Origin: JAGFIY01 sp964499285
Lineage (GTDB): Bacteria > Bacteroidota > Ignavibacteria > Ignavibacteriales > Melioribacteraceae
Direction of reading: 5' to 3'
Length of the DNA stretch: 30,919 nucleotides
Assembly: GCA_964499285.1 (NCBI GenBank)
Contig: CAZCLA010000034.1
Span: forward strand, 1 to 30,919
In this document: in pieces, positions 15,607-24,076 of the stretch
Layout: each line of letters opens with the position of its first letter
Numbering within the stretch: position 1 is the first letter of the stretch
The notes under the pieces: model-generated
What the model saw: only the letters and a program-made list of their open reading frames with translations
Told to the model about the DNA's origin: nothing
Databases searched by the model: none
Made by a program: the position numbers and the translations under genes

Positions 15607-17049
15607 ATGGCTAAGAAAGCTAAAAGCGAAAAATCAATTACGATAGATGATTTAAAATCCGCAACAAAGCAGCCGCCTCAATCGGTTGAAACCGAACGTG
15701 CTGTTTTGGGTGCAATTTTACTTGATCCAAAAGCAATATCAAAAGTTCTTGAAGTCTTAAAACCCGAACATTTTTATGATCCGCAAAACTCGGTTATTTT
15801 TGAAGCGATGATAAATCTGTCGGAATCGAACGAACCCATAGATTCAGTTTCACTTTACGAAGAATTAAAGAAGACAGATAAACTTAAAACATCCGGCGGA
15901 GCTGCATATATAAGTCAACTTACACAAGATATTTCATCGGCGGCAAATGTTGAATTTCATGCAAGGTTGATTTTTGAAAAATGGATTCTTCGGGAACTGA
16001 TCTCAACCTCTCTTGAAATTGCGGGAAGTGCCTACGATGGGAAAGACGATGTTTTTGATATTCTCGATGCAGCTGAACGAAGAGTTTTCCAAATAACCGA
16101 ACAAGGTTTAACAGAATCTTATAAATCGATGGACAAAGCTGTTAAAGAGGCTTTGGAGCACATCGAAGCTATACATTCACAAAATATATCATCCTTTTCC
16201 GTTCCAAGTGGTTTTATTGAATTGGACGATATATTAGGCGGTTTTCAAAAATCGGATTTGATAATTGTTGCTGCAAGACCATCAATGGGAAAAACCGCGT
16301 TTGCACTTTCTGCTGCTCGAAATGCTGCTGTTGATCATAATATGGGTGTCGCAATTTTCAGCTTGGAAATGGCGACAATTCAACTCGTTACTCGCTTAAT
16401 TTGTGCTGAAGCCAGAATAAACGCGCATAGTGTGAGAACCGGTAAATTTAAAGCTGAAGAGGGTCCGCGTATAAGTCGTACCGCACACAAACTAAGTAAA
16501 GCTCCTATCTATATCGATGACACACCTGGACAAACTGTTCTTCAAATTCGTGCAAAAGCAAGAAGATTGAAAGCTGAGAAAGATATTAAACTGATAGTAA
16601 TCGATTATCTTCAACTCATGTCCGGACCCGGTTCATCAGAAAGTCGTGAAAGAGAGATTTCTAATATTTCAAGATCATTGAAAGCTTTAGCGAAAGAGTT
16701 GAATGTTCCGGTAATTGCATTATCGCAGTTGAACCGCGCTGTCGAGCAATCATCCGATAAACGTCCGATGCTTTCTCACTTGCGGGAGTCGGGATCTATA
16801 GAACAAGATGCTGACGTTGTGCTGTTTTTGTACCGAGCTGAAGCTTATGGACTTGAAACAGATAGAGAAGGAAATTCCACCGAAGGGGTGGCGGAGGTTA
16901 TAGTCGGAAAGCAAAGAAACGGACCTATAGGTGATGTGAAAATGAGATTTATCAAACAATATGCTCGTTTTGAAAATATGGAACTTATTCACTCGGATGT
17001 TCCTGCACAGCTACCCGAATCGGCAGGTGAGGATGATTACCCGATTTAA
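15607..17049 (+). CDS. dnaB: Replicative DNA helicase DnaB
   Basis: A 480-residue hexameric helicase that unwinds DNA at the replication fork. The N-terminal DnaB domain begins at PQSVETERAVLGAILLD (residues 24-40). The RecA-like C-terminal domain has Walker A ARPSMGKT (223-230), SLEMA, the Walker B region LIVIDYLQLM, ALSQLNRAVE and the arginine-containing LRESGSIEQDADVV. The length is normal and no intein interrupts the motifs. ATG 15607 follows AGGG within the uracil glycosylase end. Its final 17 bases overlap the next gene. Confidence 0.97.
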   Translation: MAKKAKSEKSITIDDLKSATKQPPQSVETERAVLGAILLDPKAISKVLEVLKPEHFYDPQNSVIFEAMINLSESNEPIDSVSLYEELKKTDKLKTSGGAAYISQLTQDISSAANVEFHARLIFEKWILRELISTSLEIAGSAYDGKDDVFDILDAAERRVFQITEQGLTESYKSMDKAVKEALEHIEAIHSQNISSFSVPSGFIELDDILGGFQKSDLIIVAARPSMGKTAFALSAARNAAVDHNMGVAIFSLEMATIQLVTRLICAEARINAHSVRTGKFKAEEGPRISRTAHKLSKAPIYIDDTPGQTVLQIRAKARRLKAEKDIKLIVIDYLQLMSGPGSSESREREISNISRSLKALAKELNVPVIALSQLNRAVEQSSDKRPMLSHLRESGSIEQDADVVLFLYRAEAYGLETDREGNSTEGVAEVIVGKQRNGPIGDVKMRFIKQYARFENMELIHSDVPAQLPESAGEDDYPI

Positions 17050-17896
17050 GCAAATTACAATTCTTATTATACTTTTTGGTGTTTCTGTATCCACTCAAGT
17101 AAAGTACACTGATGCAGATGTGCAAACTTGTTTAATAAAGTTTGAACTTGCAGACAGTCTTAATCTATTCGAAAAACCTATTAACGATGTAATAATCGAA
17201 ATTGCTGAAAGTTTTATCGGAATGGACTATGAAGCATCAACTTTAGAAACAGAAGGAGAGGAGGAACTTGTAATTCATTTGACCGGATTAGATTGTTATA
17301 CTTTTCTCGAAGCAGCAATCGTTTTTGCCCGCTGCATAAAAATAAAAAACACAAATTTTGATTGCTATAAAAGTGAACTGGAAAATATTCGTTACAGAGA
17401 AGGTACGATGAATAAGTATCCTTCGCGCCTCCATTACTTCTCGGATTGGATTTATGAGATGGATAAAAGGAAAGTTGGAGTCAATATTACCGAGGAAATC
17501 GGCGGGATCAAATACGAAAATAAAGTATATTTTATGAGTGCTAATTCAAAGCTTTACAACCAATTGGATACCAATCCCGAATTTGTTGATGAGATGAGAA
17601 AGATTGAATCTGAAATTTCTTCACGAGATTACTTTTTTATTCCCGAGGAAATGATAGATAAAATAGAAGATAAATTAGTTTCGGGGGATATTTTGGGAAT
17701 CACAACAGATATTGCTGGACTTGATATAGCACATACGGGAATAGCTTTCAGATCAGAGGATGGACGAATTCATTTACTTCATGCTCCAAACGTTGGGAAG
17801 AAAATTCAAATCTCCAAAGAACCGTTGGCTGATTATTTGAAACAAAATAAATCCCAAACTGGAATTATAGTACTACGGTTACTGGATATAAATTAG
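17033..17896 (+). CDS. DUF1460 protein (putative exported amidase-like)
   Basis: A 287-residue protein with a signal peptide (MITRFKQITILIILFGVSVS). The body matches the DUF1460 / N-acetylmuramoyl-L-alanine amidase-like family of Bacteroidota. It has LTGLDCYTFLEAA, holding the presumed nucleophilic Cys, then DIAHTGIAF with the presumed His, then LLHAPNVGKK and the terminal YLKQNKSQTGIIVLRL. The fold is NlpC/P60-like, so a role in peptidoglycan cleavage is plausible but not shown. ATG 17033, inside dnaB, was chosen because it starts the signal peptide and follows AGGTGAGG; upstream in-frame starts would place dnaB-encoded sequence before it. It meets nfo tail to tail with overlapping stop codons. 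Confidence 0.85.
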   Translation: MITRFKQITILIILFGVSVSTQVKYTDADVQTCLIKFELADSLNLFEKPINDVIIEIAESFIGMDYEASTLETEGEEELVIHLTGLDCYTFLEAAIVFARCIKIKNTNFDCYKSELENIRYREGTMNKYPSRLHYFSDWIYEMDKRKVGVNITEEIGGIKYENKVYFMSANSKLYNQLDTNPEFVDEMRKIESEISSRDYFFIPEEMIDKIEDKLVSGDILGITTDIAGLDIAHTGIAFRSEDGRIHLLHAPNVGKKIQISKEPLADYLKQNKSQTGIIVLRLLDIN

Positions 17897-18747
17897 TTTT
17901 TAATCAATTTTTTGAGAACTCTTAAATTTTCCAGATCTTCAAATTGTTCTTTTCCCTTTGGTGTTTCAAGAATTTTAGGAACTTTTGAAAGTTTTTTATC
18001 ATTCATAATATTTGAGAATCCATCCAATCCGATAAATCCTTTGCCGATATGTTCGTGTCTGTCAACTCTGCTCCCAAGCTCTTTTTTGCTGTCATTCATA
18101 TGATAACACTTTAAGCGATCCATTCCAATGATATCATCAAATTCCTTCATAACTATTTTATAGTTTTCAGCATCTTTTATATCGTACCCGGCAGCGAAAA
18201 TATGTGCCGTATCGATGCATACAGTCATCCTCTCTTTTTCTTCAACAAGATCTATTATATCACGCATATGCTCAAACTTGTAACCAATTGCAGTTCCTTG
18301 TCCTGCGGTCATTTCAAGCATGCTGCTAACATTATACCCTTTAGTTTTTTCGTGAGCGATGTTAAGCGATTCTGCAATTAATTTAATTCCATCATCTTCG
18401 CCCATACCGCCGTGCGCCCCGGGATGAAAATTGAGGTGTGGAATTCCGAGCTGTTCGCATCTTGTCAGTTCATCAACAAAAGCTTTCCTTGATTTTTTTA
18501 GAATGGATGTATCTTTCGCACAAAGATTAATAAGGTAAGAGTCGTGCGTAACAACGAACTTTAGTTTTGAATTATTGAGTTTAGCCCTGAATAACTCAAT
18601 CTCAGTTTTTTCAAGTGGTTTTCCTTTCCATCGATTGTTGTTTTTCGTGAAAATCTGCATAGCTGAAAATCCAAGCAGTTCAGCAAGATCGACAGCCTTA
18701 GAGACTCCTCCGGAAATTGATGTATGTGCCCCCATCAGTTGAAGCAT
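17893..18747 (-). CDS. nfo: Deoxyribonuclease IV (endonuclease IV, AP endonuclease)
   Basis: A 284-residue AP endonuclease that cuts DNA 5' of abasic sites, the step after uracil removal. All nine trinuclear-zinc ligands of the family are present, and at the numbering of the E. coli enzyme give or take one: H68, H108, E145, D179, H182, H216, D229, H231 and E261. The N-terminus MGAHTSISGG is canonical. The ATG (18747-18745) overlaps the gatB stop as TAATG, so translation is probably coupled to gatB. Its stop overlaps that of the DUF1460 gene on the other strand, with no terminator visible between them. Confidence 0.97.
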   Translation of the reverse strand: MLQLMGAHTSISGGVSKAVDLAELLGFSAMQIFTKNNNRWKGKPLEKTEIELFRAKLNNSKLKFVVTHDSYLINLCAKDTSILKKSRKAFVDELTRCEQLGIPHLNFHPGAHGGMGEDDGIKLIAESLNIAHEKTKGYNVSSMLEMTAGQGTAIGYKFEHMRDIIDLVEEKERMTVCIDTAHIFAAGYDIKDAENYKIVMKEFDDIIGMDRLKCYHMNDSKKELGSRVDRHEHIGKGFIGLDGFSNIMNDKKLSKVPKILETPKGKEQFEDLENLRVLKKLIKN

Positions 18748-20189
18748 TAATTCGACCCGCTTAATTTTTTAATCAATAGTTTATTCACAAGCTGCGGGTT
18801 AGCTTTGCCATTCGTTTCACGCATCACTTGTCCGACAAAAAATCCGATTACTTTCTTGTTGCCTCTTTTAAAATCATCTGCATCATTTGGATGCTTTGCT
18901 ATGATAGAATCTATTATATTTTCCAACTCAGACGAATCGCTTATTTGAAGCAATCCTTTCTCGTTTACAATCTTTTTAGGATCATCATTATTTTTGAACA
19001 TATATTCAAAAACATCTTTCGCAATTTTGCCGCTTATTATTCCTTCCTTAATCATATTTATAAGTCTGGCGAGATTTTCCGGTGAAATTGGAAATTGTGT
19101 TATCTCGAGTTTTTTTTCATTTAGATATTTCAGCACTTCGCTGATCACCCAATTGCTGGCGGACTTGAATTCATTCGTGCTCTTGCATAATTTTTCAAAA
19201 TATTCGGCAAGTTCGAGTGATGAGATTAAAATTTCGGCATCATATTTTGGGAGCAAATATTGTTCAATAAATCTATCGAGTTTTGATTTAGGAAGTTCGG
19301 GAAGTGTTTTTTTAATCTCAGCAATCCATTCAACACTAATTTTAACCGGAACCAGATCAGGTTCGGGAAAGTAGCGGTAATCGTGTGCTTCTTCCTTTCC
19401 GCGCATCGGAATCGCTTCATTCGAATCGGCATTCCATAACAGAGTTTCCTGTACAATATCTTCTCCGTTTTCGATTAAATCTAACTGTCTTTTAAACTCA
19501 AATTCCAATGCTTTTTCAACATTTTTGAACGAGTTTAGATTCTTAATCTCCGTACGTGTATTAAGATTTTTCTCGCCCTTTTTTCTTATTGATATGTTTG
19601 CATCACATCTCAACGAGCCTTCTTCCATATTTACGTCGCATATATCGAGATACGTCAACAATAATTTTAGATTCATTAAATAATCGTATGCTTCTTTTGG
19701 TGAACGGATGTCTGGTTCTGTCACAATTTCAATCAAAGGTACTCCACATCTGTTTGCATCAATATAAGTATCTCTGCTTTGTTCATGGATAAGTTTCCCT
19801 GCATCTTCTTCCATATGAATTCTTTTTATCCCGATTGATTTTTCTGAACCACCCTCCCCAGTAATTTCAATTTTCCCATTTTCGCATATCGGAAGCTCAA
19901 ACTGTGATATTTGGTATCCTTTAGGAAGATCGGGATAAAAATAATTTTTTCTGGCAAATACAGATTTGGTGTTAATTTTTGAATTGACTGCCAAACCCAT
20001 TTTAATTGAGTATTCAACTACCTTTTTGTTGAGAACCGGAAGTACTCCGGGATGACCTAAACAAATCGGACAGACATTCGTATTTGGCGGATTTCCAAAT
20101 TTTGTTGAGCAAGAACAAAATATTTTTGTTGCAGTTGAAAGTTGTGCGTGAACTTCCAACCCTATAACCGGTTCGTAAATTTTGTGCAT
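18747..20189 (-). CDS. gatB: Aspartyl/glutamyl-tRNA(Asn/Gln) amidotransferase subunit B
   Basis: A 480-residue kinase-like subunit of the GatCAB amidotransferase, which makes Gln-tRNA(Gln) and/or Asn-tRNA(Asn) by amidating misacylated tRNAs. It has the N-terminal YEPVIGLEVHAQL, the zinc-type CSCSTKFG...CPICLGHPG cysteines, FYPDLPKGYQISQ, and the HMEEDAGKLIHE and DANRCGVPLIEIVTEPD motifs; the C-terminal YqeY-like tail ends normally. The ATG at 20189-20187 puts MHKIYEPVIGLEVHAQL at the N-terminus as in the family; the frame is open up to 20258 but that part is not conserved. The ribosome-binding site is weak. gatA and gatC are not in this window. Confidence 0.97.
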   Translation of the reverse strand: MHKIYEPVIGLEVHAQLSTATKIFCSCSTKFGNPPNTNVCPICLGHPGVLPVLNKKVVEYSIKMGLAVNSKINTKSVFARKNYFYPDLPKGYQISQFELPICENGKIEITGEGGSEKSIGIKRIHMEEDAGKLIHEQSRDTYIDANRCGVPLIEIVTEPDIRSPKEAYDYLMNLKLLLTYLDICDVNMEEGSLRCDANISIRKKGEKNLNTRTEIKNLNSFKNVEKALEFEFKRQLDLIENGEDIVQETLLWNADSNEAIPMRGKEEAHDYRYFPEPDLVPVKISVEWIAEIKKTLPELPKSKLDRFIEQYLLPKYDAEILISSLELAEYFEKLCKSTNEFKSASNWVISEVLKYLNEKKLEITQFPISPENLARLINMIKEGIISGKIAKDVFEYMFKNNDDPKKIVNEKGLLQISDSSELENIIDSIIAKHPNDADDFKRGNKKVIGFFVGQVMRETNGKANPQLVNKLLIKKLSGSN

Positions 20190-20256
20190 AAGTAAATTGC
20201 CATTTTTAGGGAAACAAGTTAGAAATAATTGGTAAAATATGCTTGGCGTATAAACC

Positions 20257-20305
20257 AAAGGCGGATAGCCAATCCGCCTTTAAGGGAGTAGGGTTTATTT
20301 ACTCT
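20257..20305. repeat. Two tandem inverted repeats in the gatB/bshB1 divergent intergenic region
   Basis: The gene-free stretch 20190-20428 lies between divergent gatB and bshB1. It holds a perfect 10-base inverted repeat, AAAGGCGGAT (20257-20266) with 20272-20281, loop of 5. Four bases later comes a shorter one, GAGTA (20286-20290) with TACTC (20300-20304). Neither is followed by a T run on either strand, so they are not typical terminators. A direct repeat TGAGGGT/TGAGGGT follows at 20305-20321. I see no tRNA fold or recognised riboswitch. They could be an operator, a 5' leader structure for gatB, or part of a small RNA. Confidence 0.55.
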
Positions 20306-20428
20306 GAGGGTCTATGAGGGTACAAATTTTATTTCAATATTATTATCGAAGATATTTTTCAAAAGTTTACTTTGTTCTGAGAAATTTTAATTTTAGGGAT
20401 AACTTTTACTCTTTTTCGTGGAGATTGA

Positions 20429-21142
20429 ATGAATTTAGATGCTCTGATCTTTGCTGCTCATCCTGATGATGCTGAACTTTCGATGGGTGGAACAATTGCA
20501 AAACTCGTAAAATACAATAAAAAGGTTGGAATTATTGATATGACTCGCGGCGAGATGGGGACCCGCGGTACGGTTGAGACCAGGGCAGAGGAATCCGCCA
20601 AAGCATCAAAAATATTGGGTGTATCGCATCGTGAAAATCTTGATTTGATTGACGGTAATGTAAAGTTTTCCCAAGAAAACTTAAAAAAAGTTGTATCCGC
20701 AATTCGGAAGTATAAACCAAAAATTGTTTTTGGTCCATATAAAAATGATAGACACCCGGATCACATCGGTGCTCATCAACTTGTTAAGGAAGCAATGTTT
20801 TTTTCCGGAGCGGCAAAATTTGAAACAATCTCCGAAACCAAAGTTCAGGAAAATTTTAGACCTGAGCGGGTTTTTTATTATATGCAGACATATGAGTTTG
20901 AGCCTTCTTTTATTATTGATATTTCGGATACATTTGATCTCAAAATGAAATCAGTTAAAGCTTACTCTACTCAATTCTTTGATCCTGAAAGCAGCGGACC
21001 AGAAACTTTTATAAGCTCACCAAGATTTATTAGATATGTCGAGGCAAGAGCAACGGTTTTTGGATTTCATATCGGGAAGGATTATGGTGAACCTTTCTAC
21101 AGCGAAGAAAAGATTGAATTAAAATTGGAAACACTTTTTTAG
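20429..21142 (+). CDS. bshB1: Bacillithiol biosynthesis deacetylase BshB1
   Basis: A 237-residue LmbE/PIG-L-like zinc deacetylase. It removes the acetyl group from GlcNAc-malate in the synthesis of bacillithiol, a low-molecular-weight thiol. Zinc ligands are H11 and D14 in AHPDDAE and H112 in RHPDHIGAH; D13 is the likely general base. BshB1-type features are DMTRGEMGTRGTVETRAEE near the N-terminus and the C-terminal FGFHIGKDYGEPFYSEE. The length agrees with BshB1. ATG 20429 follows GGAG by 5 bases. bshA and bshC are not in the window. It is followed 7 bases later by a dehydrogenase gene. Confidence 0.93.
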   Translation: MNLDALIFAAHPDDAELSMGGTIAKLVKYNKKVGIIDMTRGEMGTRGTVETRAEESAKASKILGVSHRENLDLIDGNVKFSQENLKKVVSAIRKYKPKIVFGPYKNDRHPDHIGAHQLVKEAMFFSGAAKFETISETKVQENFRPERVFYYMQTYEFEPSFIIDISDTFDLKMKSVKAYSTQFFDPESSGPETFISSPRFIRYVEARATVFGFHIGKDYGEPFYSEEKIELKLETLF

Positions 21143-21149
21143 GGTACAA

Positions 21150-22007
21150 ATGAAAATTGGAATTGCCGGCATTGGATTAATGGGAAGAGCGCTCGCTCTT
21201 AAGCTCTCTGATGCTGGATTTGAATTAACCATCTATAACCGTACAGAGCAAAAAGCGGATGAAATTGCATCAAAAAAAATACAAGTTAGAAAATCTCCCG
21301 ATGAATTAATACAAACTTGTGATGCTATAATATTGATGCTGTCGGACTATAATGCAATTTGCGATTTCATTAGTTGCATAAGTAAACCATTTAATGGCAA
21401 AACTATAATACAGATGGGGACCATTTCCCCTGGTGAGAGTGAAATTTTAAATGAAAGAATTCTTGAACTCGGGGGAGATTATTTTGAAGCCCCAGTACTA
21501 GGTAGCATTAAGCAAATTGAAGCGAAGGAATTAATTACGCTTGTAGGATCATCCGAGAAACAATTCAATAAGTATAAAAGCGTATTCGAATGTGCGTCGA
21601 AAAAGGTTGTGCATCTTGGAGATGTAGGTAACGCGGCTGCAATTAAACTTGCCCTAAACCAATTGATTGCATCGCAAACAGCGGTTTTTACAATGAGTCT
21701 CGGTTACTTGAAAAGCAAGAATATTTCCACCGAATTATTTATGGAGATATTGAGGGAGAGCGCACTTTATGCTCCGACTTTTGACAAGAAACTTCAGAAT
21801 TTTCTTGACAGAGATTTTGAAAATCCGAATTTCCCTCTTAAACATCTTTTAAAAGATGTTAAGTTAATGAATAGTGAATTCAACAGAGCTGAGGTTAATA
21901 CCGATATTCTAAAGTCTCTTATTTTATTGATAGAGGAGGGAGTAAAAAATAAACTCGGTGAAAAAGATTATTCTGCAATTTATAATGTGATTTATCCTTT
22001 AAAATAG
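21150..22007 (+). CDS. Beta-hydroxyacid dehydrogenase family NAD(P)-dependent oxidoreductase
   Basis: A 285-residue protein with the N-terminal Rossmann motif GIAGIGLMG (residues 4-12) and NRT after strand 2 (30-32), where Arg suggests NADP preference. It also has the substrate-binding QMGTISPGES and the catalytic-lysine helix NAAAIKLALNQL with K166 and N170. This is the 3-hydroxyisobutyrate dehydrogenase / GLYR (short-chain semialdehyde reductase) family. The substrate cannot be fixed. The usual G-G-T substrate loop after EAPVLGS is altered (IKQIEAKEL). ATG 21150 follows AGGGT. Its stop directly abuts the next gene, so bshB1, this gene and the transporter are probably one transcript. Confidence 0.88.
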   Translation: MKIGIAGIGLMGRALALKLSDAGFELTIYNRTEQKADEIASKKIQVRKSPDELIQTCDAIILMLSDYNAICDFISCISKPFNGKTIIQMGTISPGESEILNERILELGGDYFEAPVLGSIKQIEAKELITLVGSSEKQFNKYKSVFECASKKVVHLGDVGNAAAIKLALNQLIASQTAVFTMSLGYLKSKNISTELFMEILRESALYAPTFDKKLQNFLDRDFENPNFPLKHLLKDVKLMNSEFNRAEVNTDILKSLILLIEEGVKNKLGEKDYSAIYNVIYPLK

Positions 22008-23483
22008 TTGTTTAAATATGTGAACAATTTTAGAATATTTAATATCTGCATAGGCGTTATTGGTTCCATATTAGTTTATACTTTTGCAGATTTTGGCGTG
22101 GGTAATGAAGATGCACTTTTGACAGCAGCCATTGCTTTCTGGATTGCATATTGGTGGATAACTGAACCGGTTCCGCTTGCCGCGACGTCATTGCTGCCAA
22201 TTATTTTATTTCCGCTATTAGGGCTTGTCAGCGGGGATAAGATTGCTAAATCCTACTTCAATTCCACTATACTTTTATTTCTCGGCGGATTCATAATTGC
22301 GCTTGCGATGGAGCAGTGGAATCTCCATAAACGAATTGCTCTTGTGCTGATATCATTTTTCGGAAGGAGTACTTCTTCAATTGTTTTCGGGTTTATGATT
22401 GCATCTGCATTTCTCTCGATGTGGATTTCAAATACAGCGACCGCAGTGATGCTGCTGCCGATTGGACTTGCTATGCTTTATAAGATTGAAGATCAAGCCG
22501 GTTTGGAAGCATCGAGAAAATTTTCGATTTCATTAATGTTGGGTATTGCTTACGCTTGTTCGGTGGGAGGCATCGCAACCATTGTAGGAACGCCTCCGAA
22601 CCTAGTATTTCAGAGAATTTATGCAATTCAGTTTCCCGATAATCCGGCAATAACATTTGGTGAGTGGATCATTTTTGCGTTACCGCTTTCAATAGCGATG
22701 TTATTCATGATTTGGTTGATATTAACTAAATTATATTTTCGACTCGATGATAAAATTAATATTGATAAATCAATTATCATTGTAGAAAAAAAACAGTTGG
22801 GAGGAATGAGCTACCAAGAAAAAATTATCTCGATTGTCTTTATTTTGACAGCAATTCTTTGGATTTTTAGAAATAATATTGACACAGGATTTTTCACGAT
22901 TCCCGGATGGTCTGCTTTACTTCCTTCAAAAAACTTCATTGATGACGGCACTATCGCAATTGCGATGAGTTTAATGCTATTCATTATACCGGCAAAGGAC
23001 GAAACAAACGATTCAATTGCAATTCTTGATAATAGGATTATCCGAAAAATTCCTTGGGAAATCATTTTACTTTTCGGTGGAGGATTTGCACTTGCTGAGG
23101 GATTTATTTCAACCGGGTTGTCAGAAATCATCGGAGCTCAATTTTCTGCCCTGCACGATTTCCCTGTGTATTTGACGATTTTGATCATATGTTTTTCAAT
23201 CACATTTCTAACGGAATTAACATCAAATACAGCGACTGCTCAAATTATACTTCCGATTTTAGCATCATTATCAGTTCAACTTGAGATCGATCCGAAGTTA
23301 GTGATGATTCCGGCAACTATTTCTGCATCAATGGCCTTTATGATGCCCGTCGCAACTCCGCCAAATGCTATTGTGTTCGGTAGTGGTCGACTAAAAGTTT
23401 TTGATATGGCACGATCAGGCTTTGCAATAAATCTTATAGGAGCACTTATGATAAGTATTTACTGTTATTTTTTATTCTCATAA
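22008..23483 (+). CDS. SLC13/DASS family sodium-coupled dicarboxylate or anion transporter
   Basis: A 491-residue inner-membrane protein with about 11 hydrophobic segments. It shows the two SNT signatures of the divalent anion/sodium symporter family, SNTATAVMLLP (from residue 141) and SNTATAQIILP (from 406), each followed by a TPPN loop (GTPPN at 194-198 and the C-terminal ATPPN). These form the sodium and carboxylate binding sites in characterised members. The likely substrate is a C4-dicarboxylate, but sulfate cannot be excluded. The start is TTG 22008 immediately after the preceding stop, or GTG 22020; neither has a clear Shine-Dalgarno. Confidence 0.92.
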   Translation: MFKYVNNFRIFNICIGVIGSILVYTFADFGVGNEDALLTAAIAFWIAYWWITEPVPLAATSLLPIILFPLLGLVSGDKIAKSYFNSTILLFLGGFIIALAMEQWNLHKRIALVLISFFGRSTSSIVFGFMIASAFLSMWISNTATAVMLLPIGLAMLYKIEDQAGLEASRKFSISLMLGIAYACSVGGIATIVGTPPNLVFQRIYAIQFPDNPAITFGEWIIFALPLSIAMLFMIWLILTKLYFRLDDKINIDKSIIIVEKKQLGGMSYQEKIISIVFILTAILWIFRNNIDTGFFTIPGWSALLPSKNFIDDGTIAIAMSLMLFIIPAKDETNDSIAILDNRIIRKIPWEIILLFGGGFALAEGFISTGLSEIIGAQFSALHDFPVYLTILIICFSITFLTELTSNTATAQIILPILASLSVQLEIDPKLVMIPATISASMAFMMPVATPPNAIVFGSGRLKVFDMARSGFAINLIGALMISIYCYFLFS

Positions 23484-23536
23484 GAGGAGGTTGAATCTTT
23501 TTTGTGCAAATTGAATCATACTGATAAACAAAATTT

Positions 23537-23935
23537 ATGGAGGAGAAATTGGAATATTATTTAATAAGAGATGTAGATTATTCATTCGATCAGGCAATAG
23601 AAAAGGTTACTGAGGAACTGAAAAAAGAAGGATTCGGAGTATTGACCGAGATTGACGTGAAAGAAACACTGAAGAAAAAAATAGATGTTGATTTTAGGAG
23701 ATATAAAATTCTCGGCGCGTGCAACCCAAAATTTGCACACCAAGCTTTATCTGTTGAATCACAACTTGGAGTATTGCTCCCTTGCAACGTAGTGGTTCAG
23801 GAAATGGAAAGCGGTAAAGTAGTAGTTTCGGCTATGAATCCTTCTGTTGCAATGAAAGTAGTTGATAATCATGAAATGGAACAAATTGCAAAAGCAGTTT
23901 CAAACAAAATTCAAAATGCTTTAAACAATTTATAA
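23537..23935 (+). CDS. DUF302 domain protein
   Basis: A protein of about 132 residues matching the DUF302 family: YSFDQAIEKVTEELKKEGFGVLTEIDV near the N-terminus, LGACNPKFAHQAL, then LLPCNVVVQE with its conserved Cys, and the terminal MNPSVAMKVV. Relatives are small cytoplasmic alpha/beta proteins of unknown role, sometimes linked to sulfur or redox genes. ATG 23537 gives MEEKLEYYLI. However, the codons after this ATG themselves form GGAGGAG (23539-23545), an ideal Shine-Dalgarno for TTG 23549 in the same frame, so the protein may start at LEYYLI instead. A strong hairpin follows the gene. Confidence 0.88.
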   Translation: MEEKLEYYLIRDVDYSFDQAIEKVTEELKKEGFGVLTEIDVKETLKKKIDVDFRRYKILGACNPKFAHQALSVESQLGVLLPCNVVVQEMESGKVVVSAMNPSVAMKVVDNHEMEQIAKAVSNKIQNALNNL

Positions 23936-23954
23936 TTTGCCTGCATTTCATTAC

Positions 23955-23986
23955 ATCAGTTGGGGGAAGTGATTTCCTCAACTGAT
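23955..23986. terminator. Long hairpin without T run, possible terminator
   Basis: A 14-base-pair stem (23955-23968 with 23973-23986, two G-U pairs when read on the plus strand) closed by the tetraloop GTGA. It starts 20 bases after the DUF302 stop and is followed by TAACATTTCTTTG rather than a clean T tract. It may be a terminator or mRNA 3'-end stabiliser. Confidence 0.5.
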
Positions 23987-24010
23987 TAACATTTCTTTGT
24001 TACTCTTTAT

Positions 24011-24042
24011 TTTGCTAATCTCCAATCAATAATTTAATTTTG
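24011..24042 (+). promoter_or_regulatory. Bacteroidota-type promoter for the aminotransferase gene
   Basis: TTTG (24011-24014), a 20-base spacer, then TAATTTTG (24035-24042), a perfect TAnnTTTG. The start codon lies 34 bases downstream, leaving a short leader that includes CGGAG. Confidence 0.65.
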
Positions 24043-24076
24043 GTACTAAAATAAGACAATAATAGCGGAGATTCTC

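Noticed and set aside
20190..20258. Longer N-terminus for GatB starting at 20258
   Set aside because: The extra 23 residues are not family-like; GatB proteins begin close to YEPVIGLEVHAQL, which starts at the ATG ending at 20187.
20385..20400. TAATTTTA before bshB1 as a promoter
   Set aside because: It differs from the consensus in the last base, and the position 20 bases upstream reads GTTT, not TTTG; too weak to list.
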